Of a stretch of 64,000 nt of DNA, positions 16,667-25,209 are shown piece after piece. Each line of letters begins with the position of its first letter. Positions within the stretch are counted from its first letter, which is position 1. This DNA is from Hyphomicrobiales bacterium. GTDB taxonomy: Bacteria > Pseudomonadota > Alphaproteobacteria > Rhizobiales > Rhizobiaceae. The stretch is taken from assembly GCA_900468805.1 (NCBI GenBank), contig UEIF01000030.1, positions 1 to 64,000 of the forward strand, written 5' to 3'. The notes beneath the pieces were generated by a model. The model made no database searches. It was given only the letters and a program-made list of their open reading frames with translations, and had not been told where the DNA came from. Made by a program: the position numbers and the translations under genes.

Positions 16667-17065
16667 ATGCGCATGATTTTCGTGAACTTGCCGGTCAAGG
16701 ACCTCGTCAGGTCGAAGGAATTCTTCGCGGCGCTCGGCTTTTCCTACAATCCGAATTTTACCACCGACGATGCAGCCTGCATGATCGTCGAGGAAAATAT
16801 TTATGTGATGCTGCTGACCCACGGCCATTTCCAGCAATTCATCGAGGGCGATATCGCCGATACATCCAAGGGCAAGGAAGTGTTGACCTGCCTTTCGGCC
16901 GGCAGCCGCGCCGAGGTGGATGACTACCTCAAGAAGGCGCTGGCGGCGGGCGGCAAGCCTTGGAAGCCGATCCTCGATATGGGTCCGATGTATGGATGCA
17001 GCTTCCAGGACCTCGACGGCCATGTCTGGGAAATCATGTACATGGATATGTCTGCTGCTGGCTGA
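16667..17065 (+). CDS. VOC-superfamily (glyoxalase-like) protein
   Basis: 132-residue protein with two beta-alpha-beta-beta-beta units: MIFVNLPVKDLVRSKEFFAA at the start and a C-terminal PMYGCSFQDLDGHVWEIMYMD strand, with the terminal Glu typical of a VOC metal ligand. The family includes lyases, dioxygenases and resistance proteins; this PhnB/glyoxalase-like branch is often unassigned. GGGAG precedes ATG 16667. Stand-alone gene; substrate unknown. Confidence 0.85.
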   Translation: MRMIFVNLPVKDLVRSKEFFAALGFSYNPNFTTDDAACMIVEENIYVMLLTHGHFQQFIEGDIADTSKGKEVLTCLSAGSRAEVDDYLKKALAAGGKPWKPILDMGPMYGCSFQDLDGHVWEIMYMDMSAAG

Positions 17066-17231
17066 GCCAGTCTTTTCAAAGATCTTTTGCGGACTTCCGG
17101 TGCCCGGGATCGGGTTGCCGGGGTCCGCTTTCCTCACTTTTCCTTGATTCGCCCACGCCGCGTCACGCGGCATAGAGTGGCACTCCGGCAGCCGGGGATC
17201 GTGCCGACCAATGGCTACAAGGAAGAGTCAC

Positions 17232-17861
17232 ATGTCTCGCAAATCCTATACCGGTATATTCATGGCGCTTGCCGCCACCAGTCTCGTCGTGCTCGGCCTT
17301 TCGCAGGCGGCGGGTGCGCAGGAAAACCAGCGCGTGCGCGTGCGTGGCACGATCGAGAGCCTCAACGGTGACACGCTGACGGTCAAGACCCGCGAGGGCA
17401 GCGATGCGACGGTGGCGCTCAAGTCTGGTTGGAAGGTCGCGGGTATCAGGAATGCGTCCGTCGATGACATCAAGGTCGGCGATTTTGTCGGCGTCGCCTC
17501 TCTGCCGAAAGGCACGGGTCCCGATGGCGCGATCGAGGTGTTGATTTTCCCGGCCGCGATGAAGGGCACCGGCGAAGGCAGCCGTCCATGGGATGTGCAG
17601 CCGAACAGCTCGATGACGAATGCAACCGTCAGCAATGCGGTCAAGGCCGTCGACGGCCACACGATCACGCTCACCTATCAGGGCAAGGAAAAGACCATCT
17701 CGATTGCCGAGGGCACGCCCATCGTCACCTTTGCGCCGGCAACGAAAGGCGACTTGAAGCCGGGCGCCGGTGTGATCGTCATGGCGGAAAGGGCAGCAGA
17801 CGGCAGCATCTCGGCCGCGCAGGTCGCTGTCGGCATCAACGGCGTGATTCCACCTATGTAA
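17232..17861 (+). CDS. Secreted protein with repeated OB-like DUF5666-type strands
   Basis: 209-residue exported protein. The Sec signal peptide (MSRKSYTGIFMALAATSLVV...AGAQ) starts at ATG 17232, which has GGAAGAG before it; the longer reading from 17211 would add seven residues. The mature part has two similar units, VRVRGTIESLNGDTLTVKTREG and the later VKAVDGHTITLTYQGKEKTIS, a beta pattern like DUF5666 or metal-binding OB folds. Probably periplasmic. Function not known. Confidence 0.72.
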   Translation: MSRKSYTGIFMALAATSLVVLGLSQAAGAQENQRVRVRGTIESLNGDTLTVKTREGSDATVALKSGWKVAGIRNASVDDIKVGDFVGVASLPKGTGPDGAIEVLIFPAAMKGTGEGSRPWDVQPNSSMTNATVSNAVKAVDGHTITLTYQGKEKTISIAEGTPIVTFAPATKGDLKPGAGVIVMAERAADGSISAAQVAVGINGVIPPM

Positions 17862-17882
17862 AATTTCTTAGAGCTTTGTTTT

Positions 17883-17935
17883 CACGCATGCCGGACGCAA
17901 AACCGCTACACATCGTTGCTGGAATTGCTCTAGAG
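17883..17935. repeat. Dispersed rhizobial palindromic repeat, copy 2
   Basis: CGCATGCCGGACGCAAAACC, then GCTACACATC, then GTTGCTGGAATTGCTCTAG. It fills the gap between two convergent genes and overlaps the stop of the ABC transporter gene at 17930. Confidence 0.65.
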
Positions 17936-19771
17936 CGCCGGGGCGGCAGCTGCCGCGGCGCTCGATCCGGGAACCGAAGTTGCCGGTTCTTCGTCCGATT
18001 TCGAGGGCAGTGCCTGCAGGTGCAGGGTGCGCGGGTGCAGCGCTTCCAGATAGGTTTCCGAGCGGCCGATATAGATCATGCCGGTGTCCGGCATGGTGGC
18101 GAGCAGCTTCGTCATCGTGCGCTGCCATTCCGGCTCCATGCCTTCGAGCACTTCATCGAAAACGGCCCAGCGCGGCTTGACGAGAAGCAGGCGAGCAAAG
18201 CCGATGGCCTTTTGCTCATCGGCATCGAGAAGCTTGTCCCAGCGCGCGCGGCTGTCGAGGCGGGCGATCAGCGAATGCAGGCCGGCAGCCTCAAGTGCGG
18301 CCTCGACGGTCGCCTTGTCATAGGCCTCGGGTTTTTGGGGGAAGGAAATTGCCTCGCGCAGAGTGCCGCCCGGCACGTAGGCGACCTGCGGGATGAACAG
18401 CATGTCGGCAATGGGCGGTAGGCCCATTGTGCCTTTGCCACAGGGCCAGAGGCCGGCCATGGCCTGGAAGAGCAGGCGGCGGTTCACGCTGTGATCGCCG
18501 TTGATCATGACCTTTTCGCCGGCCTTGATCGTCACATCCGCCTCGCGCATCCGGAAGCCACCGCAATCCTCGATGTCTTCGCCAAGCTTGGCGAGGATGA
18601 CGACATTCTTCAGCGTCAGCGTATCCGGCGCGGTTTCCTCATAAACAATGGTGTCTTTCAGATCGAAGCCATCGTCCATCTCCAGCAACGCCTGACGGAA
18701 ATCGGTGACGCGCATCAGCGTGGCGCGCCATTCGGCAATCGGGCCGAAGTTGGCGACGTACCAGCGCAGCGCTGTATTGACCTGATTGAAGGCGCCGACC
18801 GACATCATCAACTGGCCGAAGGTCAGCCCGCCAGAAAAATAGGCTGGGGCTGCGACGATAATCGGGATGACGATGACCAGCCAGCCGTACCCTGCCGAAA
18901 CCCAGGTCAGGTTGGTATTGGCTATGGCCAGCCGCTTGATGACGGCAAGAACATTGGTGATATCGCCGTTGATGCGCTTGCGCTCGTTCTCCTCACCGCG
19001 CGCCACTGTGATCGCCGGCATGTTCTCATTGGCATGCATCAGCGCGAAGCGCAGTTCGGCCTCCTTCGAGAACCGGTCGGCATTGAGTTTGACGAGCTTG
19101 CGGCCGACGACCTGGCTCAATAGCGAGGCTGATGCGGCGTAGAAGATTGCTGCCCAGACCATATAGCCGGGAATGGTGAAGTTATAGCCGCTGATATGGA
19201 AGATGAAGCCGCTCGAAAGCTCCCATAGCACGCCGATGAAGCTGACGAGCAGGATGGTGGACTGCAGCAGTCCGAGCACAAGGCCGGTCGTGCTTTCCGC
19301 CAGATTCCGCGAATCCTCATGCAGGCGTTGGTCGGGATTTACGCCGATGATGCCGATGGTGGAAAGCTTGAGGGCGCGTTTGCGCTTCAGCCATTGATCG
19401 ACGAGATCGCGCGAGAGGCCTTCGCGCATATAGAGCGCGGTCATCTGGTTCAGCCAGGCCTGCAACACGTTGAGCAGCAGCAGAGCGCCGGCAATCATCG
19501 CGAAGACTTCGAGCTGCTTGAAGAATTCGCCGAGGTCACGGCGCTCGAGGGAATCATAGAAGGGCGCATTCCACTCATTGAGGATCACCTGTCCATAGGC
19601 GGTTGCCAGGATGATGACGACAAGCGTTATCGCAAGCAGCAGCACCCTGCCGCGAACCTCAGAATTCCAGAATGCGGAGAACATCACTCCAAGTCGATAT
19701 GTCAGGCTGAGATCATACCCTACCCGGTCCTGACTCTGGATGCCCCTCCCCCTTTCAACGTCATTTGCCAT
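17930..19771 (-). CDS. SbmA/BacA-YddA-type ABC transporter with degenerate ATPase motifs
   Basis: 613-residue fused transporter. The N-terminal half (about 30-370) has six membrane helices and the SbmA/BacA-type signature (YDSLERRDLGEFFKQL, then VNPDQRLHEDSRN). The C-terminal half aligns as an ABC ATPase, but its motifs are broken: the Walker A site reads NGDHSVNRR (424-432) with no GK[ST]; the signature LSxGEQ reads LDADEQK (515-521); and Walker B ends FDEVLEG (538-544) in place of LDEATS. It may use a proton gradient as SbmA and BacA do, or need an intact partner. BacA-type proteins import peptides. Divergent from metA. Confidence 0.86.
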   Translation of the reverse strand: MANDVERGRGIQSQDRVGYDLSLTYRLGVMFSAFWNSEVRGRVLLLAITLVVIILATAYGQVILNEWNAPFYDSLERRDLGEFFKQLEVFAMIAGALLLLNVLQAWLNQMTALYMREGLSRDLVDQWLKRKRALKLSTIGIIGVNPDQRLHEDSRNLAESTTGLVLGLLQSTILLVSFIGVLWELSSGFIFHISGYNFTIPGYMVWAAIFYAASASLLSQVVGRKLVKLNADRFSKEAELRFALMHANENMPAITVARGEENERKRINGDITNVLAVIKRLAIANTNLTWVSAGYGWLVIVIPIIVAAPAYFSGGLTFGQLMMSVGAFNQVNTALRWYVANFGPIAEWRATLMRVTDFRQALLEMDDGFDLKDTIVYEETAPDTLTLKNVVILAKLGEDIEDCGGFRMREADVTIKAGEKVMINGDHSVNRRLLFQAMAGLWPCGKGTMGLPPIADMLFIPQVAYVPGGTLREAISFPQKPEAYDKATVEAALEAAGLHSLIARLDSRARWDKLLDADEQKAIGFARLLLVKPRWAVFDEVLEGMEPEWQRTMTKLLATMPDTGMIYIGRSETYLEALHPRTLHLQALPSKSDEEPATSVPGSSAAAAAAPAL

Positions 19772-19927
19772 TACAACTTTCCAAATCCGCCCATCCTTAC
19801 ATTAATAACATGGGGGCGTTACTGGTCCATCAACAGATTCCACCACCCATAAAGAAAGCGTGATGGCTTTTGCACCTATCTGCATTGACAGTTGATTCGC
19901 AGCGAGACTGGCGCTATTTAAGGTGCC

Positions 19928-19982
19928 TCGTGGTGATTTGGCCGGCCGGCTTGCAGCCACGTTAAATAAATCGCTAAAGGGC
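19928..19982 (+). promoter_or_regulatory. SAM-II riboswitch
   Basis: The leader of metA carries the conserved SAM-II (metA motif) core: CGTGG (19929-19933) pairs with CCACG (19957-19961) as P1, TGATTTGGCC follows, CTTGCAG sits before the 3' P1 strand, and the downstream TTAAATAAATCGCTAAAGG supplies the pseudoknot and the conserved GCTAAA. The class occurs in alphaproteobacteria upstream of methionine genes and turns expression off when S-adenosylmethionine binds. Confidence 0.93.
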
Positions 19983-19991
19983 CGCGTGCGG

Positions 19992-20023
19992 ACCGGTAGC
20001 GATTCTTTCGCCGCCGGTTTTTT
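19992..20023 (+). terminator. Terminator-like expression platform of the metA riboswitch
   Basis: ACCGG (19992-19996) pairs with CCGGT (20014-20018), with inner pairing GCGA/TCGC (19999-20002 with 20007-20010), followed by a T-rich tract to 20028. It lies between the aptamer and the metA start, so control may be by transcription termination. Start ATG 20045 lies beyond the tract. Confidence 0.7.
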
Positions 20024-20044
20024 ATTTTGATCGAGTTGACCGCA

Positions 20045-20968
20045 ATGCCCATCAAGATCCCCGATACGCTGCCTGCCTTCGAAACCCTCGTGAACGAGGG
20101 CGTGCGGGTGATGACCGAAACGGTGGCGATCCGCCAGGATATTCGCCCGTTGCAGATCGGGCTGCTCAACCTCATGCCGAACAAGATCAAGACCGAGGTG
20201 CAGATGGCGCGCCTTGTGGGCGCGTCGCCGCTGCAGGTGGAATTCTCGCTGATCCGCGTCGGCAACCACAAGGCCAAGAATACGTCTGAAGAACATCTGC
20301 TCGCCTTCTACCAGACCTGGGAGGAAGTGAAGCACCGCAAGTTCGACGGTTTCATCATCACGGGCGCGCCAATCGAGACGCTGCCCTACGAGGATGTTAC
20401 CTATTGGAAGGAAATGCAGCAGATTTTCGACTGGACCCAGACGAATGTGCATTCAACCATGAATGTCTGCTGGGGTGCGATGGCAGGGATCTATCATTTT
20501 CACGGCGTGCCGAAGTATGAGCTGAAGGAAAAGGCCTTCGGCGTTTACCGCCACAGCAATCTCAAGCCCTCATCCGTCTATCTCAATGGTTTCTCCGATA
20601 ATTTCGAGGTTCCTGTATCGCGGTGGACCGAGGTGCGCCGAGCCGATATCGAGAAGGTCGATGGTCTTGAGATCCTGATGGAATCCAGCGAGATGGGCGT
20701 CTGTCTCGTCCACGAGGCGAAGGGCCGGCGGCTCTATATCTTCAACCATGTCGAATATGATTCCACATCGCTTTCGGACGAATATTTCCGCGACGTGAAT
20801 GCCGGCGTGCCGATCAAGATGCCGCATAACTACTTCCCGCATAACGATTCCACGCTTGCGCCACAGAACCGCTGGCGCAGCCACGCGCATTTGCTTTTCG
20901 GCAACTGGATCAACGAGATCTACCAGACGACGTCCTACGATATCGAAGAGATCGGCTCGAACATCTGA
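20045..20968 (+). CDS. metA: Homoserine O-acetyltransferase (MetA family)
   Basis: Activates homoserine in methionine synthesis. The 307-residue product has catalytic Cys142 (NVCWGAMAG), His235 and Glu237 (FNHVEYD) at the exact MetA positions. Residue 111 is Glu; in this family Glu111 selects acetyl-CoA and Gly111 succinyl-CoA, so this enzyme should make O-acetylhomoserine despite the common succinyltransferase label. ATG at 20045 is preferred over TTG at 20027, which lies in the terminator T-tract. Expression is under the SAM-II riboswitch, and a strong terminator follows. Confidence 0.95.
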   Translation: MPIKIPDTLPAFETLVNEGVRVMTETVAIRQDIRPLQIGLLNLMPNKIKTEVQMARLVGASPLQVEFSLIRVGNHKAKNTSEEHLLAFYQTWEEVKHRKFDGFIITGAPIETLPYEDVTYWKEMQQIFDWTQTNVHSTMNVCWGAMAGIYHFHGVPKYELKEKAFGVYRHSNLKPSSVYLNGFSDNFEVPVSRWTEVRRADIEKVDGLEILMESSEMGVCLVHEAKGRRLYIFNHVEYDSTSLSDEYFRDVNAGVPIKMPHNYFPHNDSTLAPQNRWRSHAHLLFGNWINEIYQTTSYDIEEIGSNI

Positions 20969-20992
20969 GCGTCATCGGGCGGGCCTACAAAT

Positions 20993-21026
20993 AACGCCGT
21001 CGCATTTCTGCGACGGCGTTTTGTTT
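20993..21026 (+). terminator. Intrinsic terminator of metA
   Basis: A perfect 12-bp stem AACGCCGTCGCA (20993-21004)/TGCGACGGCGTT (21009-21020) with tetraloop TTTC, followed by TTGTTTT. Confidence 0.95.
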
Positions 21027-21108
21027 TCCGGTTTCGACCGGTTGCGGTTTGGAGGAAATGGGGGCAGGTTCCGGTTTCTGGATCCTAGGGATGGAGTGAG
21101 CGTCGATC

Positions 21109-22131
21109 ATGGCGGACAAGTTGGAACGGGAAGTTTTCGGACAGACGAAGGACGGCGAGACCGTCCATCGCGTCGTCATCCGCGGCGGCGGATTGACGGT
21201 CAAGGTGTTGAGCTGGGGTGCAGTCATCCAGGATATCAGGTTGGAGGGCCATGACTCACCGCTGGTGCTCGGCTTCGAGGATTTCGCAAGCTATCTCGCT
21301 CATTCGCCTTTCTTCGGCGCGACGCCGGGACGCTGTGCCAACCGTATTGGCGACGGCAAGTTCACGCTTGACGGCAAGGACTACCAGCTCGAACTCAACG
21401 AGAAGGGCGTCACACATCTTCACGGCGGCAGCAATAATATCGGCACGCTTGTCTGGACGGTCGTCGAGCACGAGTCCGACCGCGTGGTGCTGAAGATCGT
21501 CGATCCCGATGGCCGTGCCGGTTATCCGGGCAACTGCACGATCCAGGCGACCTATCGCGTGCATGGCGATGGCGAGCTTTCTGTCACCTACGAGACGACA
21601 GCTGACCAGCCGACGATCGCCAATGTCTGCCAGCATTCCTATTTCAATCTCGATGGCCGGGAGGATGCGCTGGCGCACGACATCATGATCGCCGCCGATC
21701 ACTATCTGCCTACCAATGAAAGGCAGATACCGACCGGCGAGATCCGCTCCGTCGAGGGCACTGCATTCGATTTCCGTGCGATGGCGCCGATGAAGCGTTT
21801 TGCCGGTCAAGAGCAAGCGCTCTACGACCACAATTTCTGCTTTTCGAGCGAGCGCACAGTCAAGCGCTCCGTCGTACTTGCCCGCAGCCTGCATTCCGGC
21901 GTGTCGCTGGAAGTGCGTACGACAGAGCCGGGCGTGCAGTTCTATGCCGGCTTCAAGCTCGGTGTGCCGGTGCCGGGTCTCGATGGCCGCAGATACAGTC
22001 CCTTCGCCGGCTTCTGCCTGGAAACGCAGATCTGGCCCGACGCCATCAATCACCAGGACTTTCCGAACGCGGTATTGCGTCCCGGTGAAGTGCTGCGCCA
22101 GGAAACGGATTATATCTTTACGAAGAACTGA
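21109..22131 (+). CDS. galM: Aldose 1-epimerase (galactose mutarotase)
   Basis: 340-residue GalM-type enzyme that interconverts alpha and beta anomers of hexoses. Typical landmarks are the FGATPGRCANRIGDGKF motif (substrate Arg/Asn), THLHGG, the catalytic His in CQHSYFNLDG and the C-terminal FCLETQIWPDAINHQDFP with the catalytic Glu. Cytoplasmic; no signal peptide. Single gene between two terminators; no galactose operon is next to it. Confidence 0.93.
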   Translation: MADKLEREVFGQTKDGETVHRVVIRGGGLTVKVLSWGAVIQDIRLEGHDSPLVLGFEDFASYLAHSPFFGATPGRCANRIGDGKFTLDGKDYQLELNEKGVTHLHGGSNNIGTLVWTVVEHESDRVVLKIVDPDGRAGYPGNCTIQATYRVHGDGELSVTYETTADQPTIANVCQHSYFNLDGREDALAHDIMIAADHYLPTNERQIPTGEIRSVEGTAFDFRAMAPMKRFAGQEQALYDHNFCFSSERTVKRSVVLARSLHSGVSLEVRTTEPGVQFYAGFKLGVPVPGLDGRRYSPFAGFCLETQIWPDAINHQDFPNAVLRPGEVLRQETDYIFTKN

Positions 22132-22159
22132 GTTCGTATTTCCTGTCCTGATTAATGAG

Positions 22160-22188
22160 ACCCTCGCGGCCAACCGCGAGGGTTTTTT
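22160..22188 (+). terminator. Intrinsic terminator of galM
   Basis: ACCCTCGCGG (22160-22169) pairs perfectly with CCGCGAGGGT (22174-22183), loop CCAA, followed by six T. Confidence 0.95.
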
Positions 22189-22218
22189 CTTTGGTGAAGC
22201 GAATCCGGCTTGCCGATT

Positions 22219-22258
22219 GGTTCTAAATAGGTTCTATTGTGTATCCATGGATAGAACC
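22219..22258. promoter_or_regulatory. Candidate GntR operator at the amino-sugar operon
   Basis: GGTTCTA at 22219 and GGTTCTAT at 22230 face ATAGAACC at 22251-22258, giving one direct and one inverted arrangement over the start of the regulator gene. No Shine-Dalgarno is visible before ATG 22247, so the start site may be very close and the mRNA leaderless. Confidence 0.6.
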
Positions 22259-23020
22259 AGTCTGATAGCGGAACTGAATGGCCGTGGGCTGCGCGATGAG
22301 GCGGCAACGGGACCGCTTTACAAGCGGCTGGCGCAGGGCCTCACCGGCCTCATTCAGGAGGGCCTCTTGAAGCCCGGCACGGCGCTGCCCGGCGAACGCG
22401 ATCTGGCGGAAGCTCTGAAACTCGGCCGCGTCACTGTGCGAACAGCCTATCGGGATCTCATGACATCGGGTGCGCTTGAATCCCGGCACGGCAGCGGCAC
22501 CTTCGTTTCCAGCAAGGTCGAGCGTATGGAGCAGTCGCTGTGGCGACTTTCCTCCTTCTCGGCGGACATGCGTTCACGCGGGCGCTCGCCGGCGGCACAG
22601 ATCCTGTCGCGCACCATCAACAGCCCATCTCCGGAAGAGTCCTTCCTGCTCGGCCTCAGTGTCGACGAGCCGGTGCTGCGGCTCGACCGCCTTCGTTTGG
22701 CCGACGGGCTGCCACTCGCCATCGAACGCGCCGTCGTTCCGGTCAAGTTTCTTGGCGACAATGCCGGCGGCGAAGGCTCGCTCTACGATGCGCTCGCGCA
22801 GAGCGGCCACAAGCCGGTGCGCGCCATGCAGCGATTGACGGCCGTCACGCTCGATCCCTCTTCGGCCGCTATTCTTGATGTCAAGGCCGGTGCGCCTGCG
22901 CTTCTGATCGAGCGCGTATCGCGCCTGGAAGACCAGCGTGTCGTTGAATACACCCGCTCGCATTATCGTGGCGACGCCTATGATTTCGTCGCCGAACTGA
23001 GAATTGGAGATGACCTATGA
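22247..23020 (+). CDS. GntR/HutC-family regulator of the amino-sugar operon
   Basis: 257-residue regulator: winged helix at about 20-90 (LKPGTALPGERDLAEALKLG, VTVRTAYRDLMTSGALESRHGSGTFV) and a UTRA ligand domain at about 110-250. The true start is ATG 22247; reading further upstream runs back into galM in another frame. It overlaps the next gene by 4 nt (ATGA), and the operon encodes N-acetylglucosamine-6-phosphate enzymes, so the ligand is probably an amino-sugar phosphate, as for NagR/DasR-type regulators. The repeated GGTTCTA sites at its start suggest autoregulation. Confidence 0.9.
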   Translation: MDRTSLIAELNGRGLRDEAATGPLYKRLAQGLTGLIQEGLLKPGTALPGERDLAEALKLGRVTVRTAYRDLMTSGALESRHGSGTFVSSKVERMEQSLWRLSSFSADMRSRGRSPAAQILSRTINSPSPEESFLLGLSVDEPVLRLDRLRLADGLPLAIERAVVPVKFLGDNAGGEGSLYDALAQSGHKPVRAMQRLTAVTLDPSSAAILDVKAGAPALLIERVSRLEDQRVVEYTRSHYRGDAYDFVAELRIGDDL

Positions 23021-24048
23021 GTGAGAACCAGTCGTTGATGCTGAAGGAAGCGGGCCAGTCGCCCGAAGTGGTCGCCGCCTTGCTCGAAAAGGAAAAGCCG
23101 GTTTTTGCCGAAATCGCCCGGCTGTTTTCGTCCGCCCGTCCGAGCGTCGTGACGACGGCGGCGCGGGGCTCTTCCGACCATGCAGCGACCTTCTTCAAAT
23201 ATCTCTTCGAGATCACTTGCGGCGTGCCGGTCGCCTCGATCGGCCCTTCGATCGCCTCGGTCTATGGCGCTTCCCTACATCTGAAGGGTGGCATCCACTT
23301 CACCGTTTCCCAGTCGGGCGCCAGTCCCGATATCGTGGCGCTGCAGGAAGCGGCCAAGAAGGGCGGAGCGACGACGATCGCCGTCGTCAACGTCACCGAC
23401 AGCCCGCTCGCCAAGCAGGCCGATATCGTTCTCGGCCTCAATGCCGGTGCCGAAAAGAGCGTTGCCGCGACCAAGTCCTTCATCGCATCGGTTGCCGCCC
23501 TTGCCGGTGTCACTGCTGCGATCGGCGGGAAGGCCGATCTGCAGGCCGCTATCGAGAAGCTGCCGGCCGCTTTGTCTGCGACGTCGGGCATCGATACGGC
23601 TGCTGCCGAGGGTGTTCTGTTCAGCGCCGCATCGCTTTACACAGGCGGCCGCGGCACGGCTTTCGCCATTGCTCTCGAAGCGGCGCTGAAGGCTAAGGAA
23701 ACCGCAGGTCTTCATGCCGAAGCCTTCTCGCTTGCCGAACTGATGCATGGCCCGATGCGCCTCGTGCAACCGGGCTTCCCGATCGTCGGTTTCGTGCCCG
23801 AAGATGCCGCTTTCGACAACAATGTGAAGGCCCTAGATCGGCTGCAGAAACTTGGCGCCACAACCGTGCCCTTCTCGACAAAGCCGCTCGCCGGCGTCAA
23901 CCTGCAGGTTCCAACGACTGGCAATGGCCTCATCGATCCCTTGGTTTCGCTGCTCGTCTATTACCGGCTGATCGAGTCGGTCACCCGCCGCAAGGGCTTC
24001 GATCCGGACAAGCCGGCAAACCTGCTCAAGGTGACGGAGACGGTCTGA
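23017..24048 (+). CDS. SIS-domain glucosamine-6-phosphate deaminase/isomerase (NagB-II type)
   Basis: 343-residue protein with two SIS domains and no glutaminase domain, like the isomerase half of GlmS. Phosphosugar-binding signatures include TAARGSSDHAA, SQSGASPDIVALQ and TGGRGTAFAIALEAALKAKET, with the AEAFSLAELMHGP motif of the GlmS/NagB-II group. It likely converts glucosamine-6-phosphate to fructose-6-phosphate and ammonia, after the neighbouring nagA product removes acetate. Overlaps both neighbours (4 nt and 1 nt), so translation is coupled. Confidence 0.87.
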   Translation: MSENQSLMLKEAGQSPEVVAALLEKEKPVFAEIARLFSSARPSVVTTAARGSSDHAATFFKYLFEITCGVPVASIGPSIASVYGASLHLKGGIHFTVSQSGASPDIVALQEAAKKGGATTIAVVNVTDSPLAKQADIVLGLNAGAEKSVAATKSFIASVAALAGVTAAIGGKADLQAAIEKLPAALSATSGIDTAAAEGVLFSAASLYTGGRGTAFAIALEAALKAKETAGLHAEAFSLAELMHGPMRLVQPGFPIVGFVPEDAAFDNNVKALDRLQKLGATTVPFSTKPLAGVNLQVPTTGNGLIDPLVSLLVYYRLIESVTRRKGFDPDKPANLLKVTETV

Positions 24049-25199
24049 TGAGCCGCAAGATCTTCACGGGCGCCCGTATCTTCGACGGAGAGCGCTTTCA
24101 TGACGAGCGGGCGCTGATCGTCAAGGACGGACGCGTCGAGGCGATCGTCGGCCTGAATGAGCTGCCCGAGGGCGAAGTCGTGACGCTTGATGGAGGCGTG
24201 CTGTCTGCCGGCTTCGTCGATGCGCAGGTCAACGGCGGGGGTGGTCGTATGCTGAACGACGAGCCATCGCCGGTTTCCATGTACATGATTGCCGATGGAC
24301 ATCGGCCCTACGGCACGACGGCACTGCTGCCGACGCTGATCACCGACACGGCCGAGGCAACGGCAACAGCGATCGAGGCGGCCAAGGTTGCGGTAAAGAC
24401 GAACCGCGGTGTCGCGGGCCTGCATCTGGAAGGCCCGCATCTGGCGCCGGCGCGCAAGGGCGCGCATCTCGCCGAGCTCATGCGGCCGGTCGAGGACAAG
24501 GACGTCAAGGCCTTCATCGCTGCGCGCGAGGCGATCGGCACGTTGCTCGTCACCATGGCGGCGGAACAGGTAACGGTTTCGCAGGTGCGCGAACTCAGTG
24601 AAGCCGGCGTCATCGTCAGCATCGGCCATTCCGACAGCACGAGCGAAGCGGCCGAAGCTCGCTTCGATGCCGGTGCGCGGGGGGTGACCCATCTCTTCAA
24701 CGCCATGAGTCAACTGGCGCATCGCGCGCCGGGGCTTGTTGGTGCTGCGATCGATCATCCGGCGGTCTGGTGCGGCATCATCGCCGATGGTCACCATGTC
24801 GATCCGAAGGCATTGCGCACGGCGTTGCGCGCCAAGCGCGGCGAGGGCAAGCTTTTTTTCGTAACCGACGCCATGTCGCTCGTCGGCTCGGAGAAGGATA
24901 CGTTCATGCTCAATGGCCGCACGGTGCGACGCGAAAGGGGCGGTTTCTGTTCGAAGCTCGTCCTGTCAGACGGCACGCTGGCAGGTTCGGATGTCGATAT
25001 GGCTTCAACGATCCGCTACGGCGTCACCTATCTGGAGCTGACGCTTGCCGAAGCGCTCAGGATGGCGACGCTCTATCCGGCGCGGTTCCTGCGGCTTGCC
25101 GATCGCGGCCACCTTTCGCCGGGCGCACGCGCCGATCTCGTGCATTTCACCGATGCGATCGATGTGACGGCGACCTGGCTCAACGGCGAAGCGGCTTAG
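24048..25199 (+). CDS. nagA: N-acetylglucosamine-6-phosphate deacetylase
   Basis: 383-residue amidohydrolase that removes acetate from GlcNAc-6-phosphate. Family marks: the HLEGPHLAPARKGAH motif with the metal-ligand Glu, a GHSDSTSEAA segment with a metal His, THLFNAMSQLAHR, and the catalytic Asp in VTDAMS. The start ATG overlaps the previous stop by 1 nt. Placement with GntR and the NagB-II type isomerase supports GlcNAc use, for example from chitin, peptidoglycan or Nod-factor turnover. Confidence 0.95.
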   Translation: MSRKIFTGARIFDGERFHDERALIVKDGRVEAIVGLNELPEGEVVTLDGGVLSAGFVDAQVNGGGGRMLNDEPSPVSMYMIADGHRPYGTTALLPTLITDTAEATATAIEAAKVAVKTNRGVAGLHLEGPHLAPARKGAHLAELMRPVEDKDVKAFIAAREAIGTLLVTMAAEQVTVSQVRELSEAGVIVSIGHSDSTSEAAEARFDAGARGVTHLFNAMSQLAHRAPGLVGAAIDHPAVWCGIIADGHHVDPKALRTALRAKRGEGKLFFVTDAMSLVGSEKDTFMLNGRTVRRERGGFCSKLVLSDGTLAGSDVDMASTIRYGVTYLELTLAEALRMATLYPARFLRLADRGHLSPGARADLVHFTDAIDVTATWLNGEAA

Positions 25200-25209
25200 G
25201 GAGCGGCGG

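Noticed and set aside
21800..22246. N-terminal extension of the GntR regulator into galM
   Set aside because: The extra codons overlap galM and its terminator in another frame; the winged-helix domain begins properly from ATG 22247.
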